Assembly (NCBI GenBank): GCA_016213675.1
Contig: JACQZW010000042.1
Span: 1 to 45,132, forward strand
Direction: 5' to 3'
DNA length: 45,132 nt
Origin: Acidobacteriota bacterium
GTDB lineage: Bacteria; Acidobacteriota; Thermoanaerobaculia; Thermoanaerobaculales; Thermoanaerobaculaceae
Position 1 is the first letter of the stretch; every line of letters starts with the position of its first letter. The position numbers and the translations under genes were made by a program. The notes under the pieces are model-generated. The model worked only from the letters and a program-made list of their open reading frames with translations. It searched no databases and was not told the origin of the DNA. Below are positions 8,670 through 15,324 of this stretch, one piece after another.

Positions 8670-8675
8670 ATCATA
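8670..8675 (-). promoter_or_regulatory. Candidate -10 element (TATGAT) for the tricorn gene
   Basis: The minus strand reads GTCGTATGATTTGC about 80 bases upstream of the tricorn ATG, inside the 197-bp divergent region shared with the first TonB-like gene. The hexamer has one mismatch to consensus. The -35 region is not recognisable. Confidence 0.35.
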
Positions 8676-8742
8676 CGACACGGCCGTCGCGTGGTTGCGC
8701 GATCGCGCCCCTTGGCCCCCGGTATCGCCGGCTGCCACCCCG

Positions 8743-8756
8743 GTGTCTAAAGGGCA
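8743..8756 (+). promoter_or_regulatory. GTGTCTAA-type box upstream of the first TonB-like gene
   Basis: GTGTCTAAAGGGCA lies 32 bases before the ATG of the TonB-like gene. An almost identical box (GTGTCTAATGGGCA, 13 of 14) precedes the ECF sigma gene at 11015-11028. The TCTAA core resembles -10 elements used by ECF sigma factors. A common -35 element is not evident, so this is suggestive only. Confidence 0.3.
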
Positions 8757-8788
8757 GCAACAGGTGGACCGACGAAAGGGAGGACGCC

Positions 8789-9514
8789 ATGTTCGAGAAC
8801 GCACTCATCGAGTCGAAGCGGAGCAAAGGGTCGAGGGGGCGGCTGCTCACCCTGCCGGTGGCGGCGGCGATCCACGCGGTGGCGCTGGCCACGCTCATGG
8901 TCGCGCAGCTCTGGGCGGTCGAGGAGGTGCCGGAGCCGGAGCGGACCGTCGCGGTGTACTTGGCTCCACAGGCACCGCCCCCGCCTCCGCCCCCCCCGCC
9001 CCGAGGGAGCCGCACCTCGGCCGCCCCGGTCGCGCGGCAGCCGCTGGTCCAGCCGATCGAGGTTCCGTCGGAGCTGCCGCCGCCCTCGGACGGCAGCCGG
9101 GCCGGCGTCGAGGGCTCCATGGAAACCGGAGACGGCACCGGCACCGAGGAGGGCGGGGCCGAGGACGGCACCGACGGCGGCGTTCCCGGCTTCGGCCCGC
9201 CACCGCCGGCCGAGGTCGAGGCGCCGGTGCGTCTGACCAGCGTCATAGAGGCGCCGGAGCGGCTCGCCGGGCCCGACCCGGCCTACCCCGAGGCGGCCCG
9301 CAAGGCCCGCCGCGAGGGGGTGGTCATCCTCGAGGCGATCGTCGAGCGCGACGGCTCGGTCGGTGCGGTGCGCGTGCTCCTCGACCGCGTCGGTTTCGGA
9401 ACGGGTGAGGCGGCGATGTCGGCCGTGCGGCAGTGGCGCTACCGACCGGCAATGTTCAACGACCGCCCGCTGGCTGTGGTCATGACCATCACCGTGACGT
9501 TCCGACTCAACTGA
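8789..9514 (+). CDS. TonB family energy-transducing protein (first of tandem pair)
   Basis: This 241-residue protein has a single N-terminal membrane helix (about residues 21-44), a proline-rich periplasmic segment with a run of ten prolines (QAPPPPPPPPPP), an acidic Gly/Glu/Asp-rich spacer, and a C-terminal TonB domain (about residues 150-241). The domain contains DPAYPEAARKARREGVVILEAIVERDGSVG, VRQWRYRPA and VTVTFRLN, the canonical signature. Such proteins connect the inner-membrane proton-driven ExbBD motor to outer-membrane TonB-dependent receptors. No exbB or exbD lies nearby. A GGGAGGA ribosome site precedes the ATG. It is divergent from the tricorn gene and 52 bases upstream of a paralogue with the same beginning (MFENALIES versus MFEKALFES). 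Confidence 0.92.
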   Translation: MFENALIESKRSKGSRGRLLTLPVAAAIHAVALATLMVAQLWAVEEVPEPERTVAVYLAPQAPPPPPPPPPRGSRTSAAPVARQPLVQPIEVPSELPPPSDGSRAGVEGSMETGDGTGTEEGGAEDGTDGGVPGFGPPPPAEVEAPVRLTSVIEAPERLAGPDPAYPEAARKARREGVVILEAIVERDGSVGAVRVLLDRVGFGTGEAAMSAVRQWRYRPAMFNDRPLAVVMTITVTFRLN

Positions 9515-9566
9515 CCGGCCGCGCGGACGCGCTGACACGGCCCACGAGCCGGGAAAGGAGGCGACA

Positions 9567-10289
9567 ATGTTCGAGAAGGCCCTGTTCGAAAGCACGCACC
9601 GCACGGCGCCGCGCGGCCGGTTGCTCTTGCTCGCAGTCGCGGTGCTCGCCCATCTGCTGGCGCTGGGAGCCCTCACCGCCGTCCAGGCATTGGCCGTCGA
9701 GCCGGTGGAGGAGCCGACCATCCTCATCGCCTGTGAGTTGGGCGGCTACCTGGACGCCCCCGAGCCGCTCCCTCCACCGCCCAGGACGACCGTCCCCCGC
9801 GGCTCGGCACCGGCAGTGCAACCGACGGCGATCCCAGGGCGACTTCCGCCGTCGGAGACCGGGCCCATCCCCTCGGAGACTGACAATTCGGGGGTTGACG
9901 AGAGCCTCGATGTCGGCCAGCCGAAGAGCACGAGGGCGGTGAAGGTGGCGGAGACGCCCGCACCCACCCCGGCACCCGAAACGGAGGACCCTCCCCGCGT
10001 CTACAGGGTCGGCGGAGCCGTCACGGCCCCCGTCCTCGTCGTCCGGGTCGATCCCGTCTACCCCGCCGCCGCCCGCGCGGTCCGCAAGCATGGCGACGTC
10101 CGGGTCCGGGCCGTGATCCGCACCGACGGGACCGTCGACAGCGTCGCCCGGCTCGAGGACGGTGTCGGTTTCGGAGCCTTCGACGCGATCCGGGACGCGG
10201 TGCTCCTCTGGCGCTACGAGCCGGCGAGGGCGGGAGGCCGAGCCGTCCCGGTGTGGATCGACATCACCGTGTCGTTCCGGCTGACCTAG
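9567..10289 (+). CDS. TonB family energy-transducing protein (second of tandem pair)
   Basis: This is a 240-residue paralogue of the preceding gene: N-terminus MFEKALFESTHRTAPRGRL, membrane helix at about residues 18-42, Pro-rich spacer (PEPLPPPPRTTVP, ETPAPTPAPETED) and a TonB C-terminal domain with VDPVYPAAARAVRKHGDVRVRAVIRTDG, LLWRYEPAR and ITVSFRLT. The spacers have diverged strongly while the ends are conserved, consistent with tandem duplication and specialisation for different receptors. An AAAGGAGG ribosome site stands 6 bases before the ATG. The 52-bp spacing to the first copy suggests co-transcription. A CGCCTGT stretch encodes one Cys (LIACELGG) just after the helix, which the first copy lacks. 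Confidence 0.92.
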   Translation: MFEKALFESTHRTAPRGRLLLLAVAVLAHLLALGALTAVQALAVEPVEEPTILIACELGGYLDAPEPLPPPPRTTVPRGSAPAVQPTAIPGRLPPSETGPIPSETDNSGVDESLDVGQPKSTRAVKVAETPAPTPAPETEDPPRVYRVGGAVTAPVLVVRVDPVYPAAARAVRKHGDVRVRAVIRTDGTVDSVARLEDGVGFGAFDAIRDAVLLWRYEPARAGGRAVPVWIDITVSFRLT

Positions 10290-10357
10290 GCGCGGTGCCG
10301 TCGGGTTCGATGGATGCCGGTAAGATGACGGAGAGGCGCCGGAAGCGATGAACGACG

Positions 10358-10972
10358 ATGCCTGAGAGCGCGTCGCGACGGCCCGCCGGCCGCCGGCGGG
10401 CCGACAAGCCGTGGGCGCTGCTCGCCGGCGTCGTGCGGGCCGCGGCGATCGCCGTGCTGCGCACGCGGCCGGCGCCGCCGCCGCTGCCTGCGTCGGAGCC
10501 GCAGCCGAGCCTCAGCACGGCGGCCCCGACGGCGGCCCCGAACGCGCCGCCGGTGCCGGCGGGCGTCACCCCGGTCGTCGGCTCGTCGAGCGTCACACTC
10601 GCGTGGCGGCCCGACCCGACCGAGCCGCCCGCCTGGGTGCCGCCCACCGACACGCCCGAGCCCGAGATCGAGCCGACGCCGTCGTTCGACGAGTGCCTGC
10701 CGTTCCGGATCGAGGCGTACGACTCGCCCGGCCGGCTCGGCCAGGTGATCGTCGAGATCTGGGCCACCAACCGCTGCGGCCGCGACCTCGGGCCGCTCGA
10801 CGTCTGGTTCCGCGTCTCCGGCCTCCGTGACGGGATCCCCGAACGGTGGGTCGACGCGCACCCGTTCGACGCCCCACTGCGCGGTCGCGAGGTCCACGTC
10901 ACCGTCGCCCTCCCCGGCGCAGTCGATTATTACGAGCGCATCGAGGTCCGCCCCTTCGCCCCGGGACGCTGA
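10358..10972 (+). CDS. Proline-rich membrane-anchored protein of unknown function
   Basis: This encodes 204 residues. The N-terminus is very basic (RRPAGRRRADKPW), followed by a short hydrophobic stretch (ALLAGVVRAAAIAVL) that could be a membrane anchor. Then comes a long Pro/Ala/Thr-rich linker (about residues 40-105) and a C-terminal domain of about 95 residues that looks like a small beta-sandwich (FRIEAYDSPGRLGQVIVEIWATNRCG, VWFRVSGLRDG, VHVTVALPGAVDYYERIEV). No family is recognised. The C-terminal domain with its alternating hydrophobic strands could be a FxLYD- or CARDB-like module. The gene sits between the TonB pair and the ECF sigma operon on the same strand. G+C-rich codon use and continuous third-position G/C support it as real. 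Confidence 0.7.
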   Translation: MPESASRRPAGRRRADKPWALLAGVVRAAAIAVLRTRPAPPPLPASEPQPSLSTAAPTAAPNAPPVPAGVTPVVGSSSVTLAWRPDPTEPPAWVPPTDTPEPEIEPTPSFDECLPFRIEAYDSPGRLGQVIVEIWATNRCGRDLGPLDVWFRVSGLRDGIPERWVDAHPFDAPLRGREVHVTVALPGAVDYYERIEVRPFAPGR

Positions 10973-11014
10973 CAGCTCTCGGGCTCGCCCGAAGTTCCCT
11001 TTCCGCGCGCCGCC

Positions 11015-11028
11015 GTGTCTAATGGGCA
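11015..11028 (+). promoter_or_regulatory. GTGTCTAA-type box upstream of the ECF sigma gene
   Basis: GTGTCTAATGGGCA matches the box before the first TonB-like gene at 13 of 14 bases. It lies about 45 bases before the sigma-factor start. A GAAGTT word at 10991-10996 resembles ECF -35 elements but is too far (about 20 bases) for a standard spacer. Possible autoregulated ECF promoter; unproven. Confidence 0.3.
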
Positions 11029-11072
11029 TGGGCACTGCCCGCGCACGGGGCGCGATCCCGGGGAGGCAGGTC

Positions 11073-11630
11073 GTGACGATGCCGGCGAAGGTCGAGGAAC
11101 GGGAGCTGCTCCTCGCCCTGGCCCGCGGCGACCGCGGCGCGGCGGAGGCGCTCGTCGACCGGACCTACCCGCGCACCTTCGCCCTGCTGTGCCGGCTGTG
11201 CGGCGCCGACCGCGACCTCGCCGCCGACCTCACCCAGGAGACCTACCGGCGCACCTGGGCCGCGCTGCCCGGCTTCGACGGGCGCTCGCTGTTCTCGACC
11301 TGGCTCTACCGCATCGCGTACAACACGTTCCTGAACCACGTCCGCCGGCCGCACCGCCTCGTGCCTCTGGAGGACGAGGTCGCGGTCGCCGCGCGCGACG
11401 GCGATCCCGCCGCCGACGACCGCCTCGTCGCCGGTGAGGCCGACGCCCGGGTGCAGCGGGCCGTGCTCGCGCTGCCGGAGGAGCTGCGCGCCACCGTGGT
11501 CGCCCGCTTCTGGGCCGAGGTCCCGGTCGCGGAGATCGCGGCGGCCGACGGGATCAGCGCGGTGGCCGTGCACGCGCGCCTGCGGAAGGCACTCGCGCGG
11601 CTCGCAACCGCCCTCGAGGAGGGCTCATGA
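11073..11630 (+). CDS. ECF-type RNA polymerase sigma factor
   Basis: This encodes about 185 residues. Sigma region 2 spans about residues 25-85 (LLCRLCGADRDLAADLTQETYRRTW, then FSTWLYRIAYNTFLNHVRR). Region 4 lies at about residues 125-180 (LPEELRATVVARFWAEVPVAEIAAADG followed by the recognition helix ISAVAVHARLRKALARL). The D-L-T-Q-E-T-Y-R motif of region 2.2 is typical of the ECF group. I chose the GTG at 11073, six bases after GGGAGG; an ATG two codons later is equally possible. The stop overlaps the ATG of the next gene (ATGA), the usual arrangement of a sigma factor and its membrane-bound antagonist. Targets are unknown, but the preceding TonB genes carry a similar upstream box. Confidence 0.92.
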   Translation: MTMPAKVEERELLLALARGDRGAAEALVDRTYPRTFALLCRLCGADRDLAADLTQETYRRTWAALPGFDGRSLFSTWLYRIAYNTFLNHVRRPHRLVPLEDEVAVAARDGDPAADDRLVAGEADARVQRAVLALPEELRATVVARFWAEVPVAEIAAADGISAVAVHARLRKALARLATALEEGS

Positions 11631-12253
11631 GCATGATCAGCGACCGGCGCGTGGCCAGGCTGCTCACGCCCGGGGCAGACCCGCGGCCGCCCGTCGGCCT
11701 CGCCTCACGGATCAAGGACGAGATTCCCGCGGACGTCCGCCTCGACCCCGACGCCGTCGCCCGCATCGGCGCCTATCGCCCCGGGGCCCACCGGCGCTTC
11801 GTCGGCGAGTTCGTGCTCCTTGCCGCCATGCTGCTCGTCGTCGTCGGCCTCGGCGTGTGGGGCCTGAAGGTGGTCCGCGACCACGAGGACGCCACGCGCC
11901 ACGCCCGCGCCGTCGACGCCCTCCTCGAGCCCACCGACGACTGGGGCCGCGGCAGGGCGAGCCTGACCGTGACCGTCCACGACGAGCGCGGGATCGGGCT
12001 GCCCGGCGCTAGGGTCGTGCTCCACCGCCTCGAGCCGCCGAGCCTGGCGTCGCGCCGCGCGGAGACGGTGCGCGACGGCCGCGTCCGCTTCCTCGACCTG
12101 CCGCCGGGCGGCTACCGCGTCAGCGCCGAGCTGCCGGGCTTCGCGCCCGCGACCCTCGGGACCATCCGGGTCACAGAGGAGCGTGGGTCCGAGGTTCCGC
12201 TGGAGCTGCGACTCCTCGCCGGGTTGCCGCCGCAGGGCACGGAGACCCGGTAG
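11627..12253 (+). CDS. Membrane protein with carboxypeptidase-regulatory-like domain; candidate anti-sigma factor
   Basis: This encodes 208 residues coupled to the ECF sigma gene by a 4-base overlap. The N-terminal ~57 residues are cytoplasmic and charged. A membrane helix follows (about residues 58-80, FVLLAAMLLVVVGLGVWGL). The periplasmic part (about residues 110-195) reads VTVHDERGIGLPGARVVLHR, then VRFLDLPPGGYRVSAELPGFAPATLG, which is the carboxypeptidase regulatory-like/SpaA-type beta-sandwich also present at the start of the TonB-dependent receptor in this window. The position implies an anti-sigma role, but the zinc anti-sigma H-x3-C-x2-C motif is absent. An extracytoplasmic sensor domain of this type is unusual for anti-sigma factors. 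Function is inferred from position and topology only. Confidence 0.75.
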   Translation: MSMISDRRVARLLTPGADPRPPVGLASRIKDEIPADVRLDPDAVARIGAYRPGAHRRFVGEFVLLAAMLLVVVGLGVWGLKVVRDHEDATRHARAVDALLEPTDDWGRGRASLTVTVHDERGIGLPGARVVLHRLEPPSLASRRAETVRDGRVRFLDLPPGGYRVSAELPGFAPATLGTIRVTEERGSEVPLELRLLAGLPPQGTETR

Positions 12254-12377
12254 CCGGCGCCCGGCCGGACCACGCGCACGGCCAGGCGTGCCGAGCCTCC
12301 GCGGGCGCGGCCGCGGCACACCCGAAGCGGGCCGGATCGCCGTCCGGCGTTGTACACTCTCGCTGGCCGGAGGATGG

Positions 12378-13586
12378 ATGGCGGCGGGTCACGAGGCGAT
12401 CTCCAGGGGCATCTTCGAGAAGACGCGGGATCTCCTTGTCGAGCTGTGCACGCTGTCCTCGTCGAGCGGTGAGCCCGAGGGGCTGCGCGCCGTCGCCGCC
12501 AGGCTGTCCGCCGAGCTCGGCCGTCGCGGCCTCGCCTGCGAGACCGTCGAGGAGCGCAGCGGTGACGGCGACCTGCTGCCGGTCCTCGTCGCTTGCGGCC
12601 CCGCGGCCGGCGACCGCAGCCTCCTGCTCGTCGGTCACCTCGACACGGTGCTCCCGGCGATCCCGCCGCGCGTCGAGGGCGACCGGCTCGTCGGCACTGG
12701 TGCCCTCGACATGAAGGCCGGCCTGGCCATGTTCATCGGCGCCCTCGACCTCCTGGCCGCCCGCGGCGAGCGTGCGCCCGCCGACCTCACGCTCGTCGCA
12801 GTGCCCGACGAGGAGGTCAGCGGGGTCATCTCCGAGCGCGTGATCCGCCGCTGGAGCGAGCACGCTCGCGCGGTGCTCGTCCTCGAGCCCGGCGAGGCGC
12901 GCCCCGGGGGCGAGACGCTCGTCGCCGGCCGCCGCGGCCTCACCGAGTGGCAGCTCCAGGTCAACGGCCGCGCCGCCCACTCCGGCCTCGCGTACTGGGC
13001 CGGAAGATCGGCGGTGGCGGCGGCGGCCGACTGGTGCCTGCGGGCGCAGCGACTGTCGGTCCAGGGCCCCGGGCGGACGGTCAACGTCGGCCGGCTCGTG
13101 GCGGGAACGACGGACTTCGTCGACAACCTCGGCGACAGTCACGCGTTCCTCGGCACCTCGCGACAGCGCAACGTGATCGCCGACCGTGCGGTGGCGGAGG
13201 GCGAGGTCCGCTACCTGTCCGCCGCCGAGGGTCCCCTCGCCATCGCCGAGCTCGCCGCGCTCGCCGAGCAGATCGCCGCCGAGCACGAGGTCGAGGCCGT
13301 GCTCACCACCGGCATCACGGTGCCGCCCGTCGACCCCCGCGGGCCCGGCGAGGCCCTGGTCCGACGCGCGGTCGAGCTGGGGGCGGCGCGCGGCTTCCGC
13401 CTCGAGGTGGAGGACGACCGGGGCGGCATCTCGTTCCCGAACTACCTCGTGGACACCTCGAGCGTGCCGGTCGTCGACGGGCTCGGACCGGTCGGCGACG
13501 GGATGCACACCCGCGACGAGTGGCTGGACCTGCGCTCGCTCGATCGCCGCATCGTCCTGCTCGCCGACCTGCTCGCAACCCTCTGA
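12378..13586 (+). CDS. M20 family metallopeptidase (amidohydrolase/carboxypeptidase G2-like)
   Basis: This 402-residue cytoplasmic protein has all M20 metal-site features: His87 and Asp89 in VGHLDTV, Asp111 in GALDMKAG, the Glu145-Glu146 pair in PDEEVSG, Glu170 in VLEPGE and His377 in GDGMHTRDE. The dimerisation (lid) domain lies between, with WQLQVNGRAAHSG. M20 enzymes remove acyl groups or C-terminal amino acids from dipeptides and N-acyl-amino acids. Its resemblance to carboxypeptidase G2 and its place upstream of a carrier, an M14 carboxypeptidase and an N-acylamino-acid racemase homologue suggest a peptide or N-acyl-amino-acid hydrolase. The ATG at 12378 follows GGAGG (12369-12373) closely; a weak -10-like TACACT is at 12353. 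The substrate cannot be read from sequence. Confidence 0.92.
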   Translation: MAAGHEAISRGIFEKTRDLLVELCTLSSSSGEPEGLRAVAARLSAELGRRGLACETVEERSGDGDLLPVLVACGPAAGDRSLLLVGHLDTVLPAIPPRVEGDRLVGTGALDMKAGLAMFIGALDLLAARGERAPADLTLVAVPDEEVSGVISERVIRRWSEHARAVLVLEPGEARPGGETLVAGRRGLTEWQLQVNGRAAHSGLAYWAGRSAVAAAADWCLRAQRLSVQGPGRTVNVGRLVAGTTDFVDNLGDSHAFLGTSRQRNVIADRAVAEGEVRYLSAAEGPLAIAELAALAEQIAAEHEVEAVLTTGITVPPVDPRGPGEALVRRAVELGAARGFRLEVEDDRGGISFPNYLVDTSSVPVVDGLGPVGDGMHTRDEWLDLRSLDRRIVLLADLLATL

Positions 13587-13765
13587 CCTCGCACCCGGCG
13601 CTCTGTCCCCGGTCTCCGTCCCCCTTCATTCGTGGCGACCGCGCCACGACCTGCAGATCCCGTCGTCCGTGACGGCCGGCCGCGGGCGGCCGCTACATGG
13701 GCCATCGCCAGCAGTAACGGTCGCCCCAGGGGCCACGGTTCACGGGCCCACGGTCTTCCAGGCCG

Positions 13766-13794
13766 TTGCGGACCATGGGCGGACTTCCTATCAT
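13766..13794 (+). promoter_or_regulatory. Candidate promoter for the carrier/M14/racemase genes
   Basis: TTGCGG (13766-13771) is separated by exactly 17 bases from TATCAT (13789-13794, five of six to the -10 consensus). It lies within the 294-bp gap after the M20 gene, about 85 bases before the carrier start. No other structure is obvious in that gap. Confidence 0.4.
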
Positions 13795-13880
13795 CCTCGG
13801 CGGCACTCCAACGCTCCGGTCATCCGGAGATGCCGCTGACGGGTGGATCCAGTCACGCCCGACCGGGAGGCGCACCGCCG

Positions 13881-15299
13881 ATGGCCGACGCCGCGAACGC
13901 GACCAAGCGCTCGTTCCGCATGCCGCACACCCTGGTGATCGTTGGATCGCTGATCGTCCTGGTCCTCCTCCTCTCGTGGGTGGTCCCGTCGGGCACCTAC
14001 CAGCGGGTCGAGCGCGACGGCCGGCAGGTGACGATCCCCGGCACCTACCAACAGGTCGAGAAGGTCGTCCTCGGGCCGCAGTGGCTGATGATCGCGCCGA
14101 TCCGCGGATTCCTCGACGGCGCGTTGATCATCGCGTTCCTGCTCCTGATCGGCGGCGCCTTCAACGTCATCCAGGCGACCGGGACGATCGAGTTCGCGAT
14201 CAAGCGGATCACCGCGGCGCTGGCCGCGAAACCGGCGCTCGAGAAGCTGATGATCCCGGTGATGATGGTCATCTTCTCCCTCGGCGGCTCGGTGTTCGGG
14301 ATGGCCGAGGAGATCATCCCGTTCATCCTGATCTTCGTGCCGCTGGCGCTGTCGCTCGGCTACGACTCGATCGTCGGCGTCTCGATCCCCTTCCTCGGCG
14401 CCGCCGCCGGCTTCGCCGCCGCGTTCTTCAACCCGTTCACGGTCGGGGTCGCCCAGGGGCTCGCGGGACTGCCGCTCTACTCCGGCCTCGGCTACCGCGT
14501 CGTCACCTGGTTCGTCGGCACTGCCGTGATGACCGTGTGGGTCATGGTCTACGCCGCGCGTGTCAAGCGCCGCCCGGAGTCGAGCCCGGTCTTCGAGCTC
14601 GACCGCGCCCGCGACCTCTCCGCCTTCGCCCGACAGGAGGGCGTGGAGCCGTGGACCGGCCGGCGCATCGCGGTCATGGCGATCTTCCTGGTCAGCATGG
14701 GGGCGCTGGTCTGGGGGATCCTCAAGGCGCACTGGTTCATCGAGGAGATCGGCGCGCTCTTCCTCGCCATGGGCCTGCTGATGGGCGCGGTGGCCGGATT
14801 GCGGGCGAGCGCCATCGCGACGAGCTTCGTCGCCGGGGCGAAGGATATGGTCAACGTCACGCTGATCATCGCCTGCGGCCGGGCGCTGCTCATCATCGCC
14901 CGCGAGAGCCTCGTCCTCGACACCATCCTGTACGGCAGCTCGCAGGCGATCTCGGGGCTGCCCGGCGTGATGGCGGCGCAGGTGATGTTCGTCGTCCAGT
15001 CGGTGATCAACTTCTTCATCCACTCCGGCACCGCCCAGGCCGCCCTGACCATGCCGATCATGGCGCCGCTCGCCGACCTCGTCGGGCTGACCCGGCAGAC
15101 GATGGTCTACGCCTTCCAGCTCTGCGAGTTCATCAACCCGGTCCTGCCCACCTCGGCCGTCACCATGGGCGTGCTCGGGATGGCGAAGATCCCGTGGGAG
15201 ACGTGGGCGCGCTGGTTCCTGCCGCTCATGCTCGTCCTCGTCGGGGTGAGCTTCCTCCTGCTGATCCCGCCTGTGCTCATGCACTGGGGACCGTTCTAG
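13881..15299 (+). CDS. YfcC/DcuC family inner-membrane carrier
   Basis: This 472-residue protein has about 12 membrane segments. The first is MPHTLVIVGSLIVLVLLLSWVVPSGTYQRVERDGRQ, whose PSGTY-E/R motif marks the YfcC branch of the DcuC-like (C4-dicarboxylate carrier) family. Further family features are SLGGSVFGMAEEIIPF, GAAAGFAAAFFNPFTVG, and near the end FIHSGTAQAALTMPIMAPLADL and CEFINPVLPTSAV. YfcC homologues are mostly annotated as putative basic amino acid or dipeptide carriers, without firm biochemistry. A GGGAGG site lies 10 bases before the ATG. It is followed 25 bases later by the M14 carboxypeptidase and then by the racemase homologue, so it probably imports their substrate or product. 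Confidence 0.92.
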   Translation: MADAANATKRSFRMPHTLVIVGSLIVLVLLLSWVVPSGTYQRVERDGRQVTIPGTYQQVEKVVLGPQWLMIAPIRGFLDGALIIAFLLLIGGAFNVIQATGTIEFAIKRITAALAAKPALEKLMIPVMMVIFSLGGSVFGMAEEIIPFILIFVPLALSLGYDSIVGVSIPFLGAAAGFAAAFFNPFTVGVAQGLAGLPLYSGLGYRVVTWFVGTAVMTVWVMVYAARVKRRPESSPVFELDRARDLSAFARQEGVEPWTGRRIAVMAIFLVSMGALVWGILKAHWFIEEIGALFLAMGLLMGAVAGLRASAIATSFVAGAKDMVNVTLIIACGRALLIIARESLVLDTILYGSSQAISGLPGVMAAQVMFVVQSVINFFIHSGTAQAALTMPIMAPLADLVGLTRQTMVYAFQLCEFINPVLPTSAVTMGVLGMAKIPWETWARWFLPLMLVLVGVSFLLLIPPVLMHWGPF

Positions 15300-15324
15300 C
15301 GTTGTTCGACCGCGAGGTGACATC

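Noticed and set aside
10348..10365. Five-codon frame ATG...TGA overlapping the start of the Pro-rich protein
   Set aside because: Too short to judge; chance occurrence is likely and the spacing is not that of a regulatory leader.
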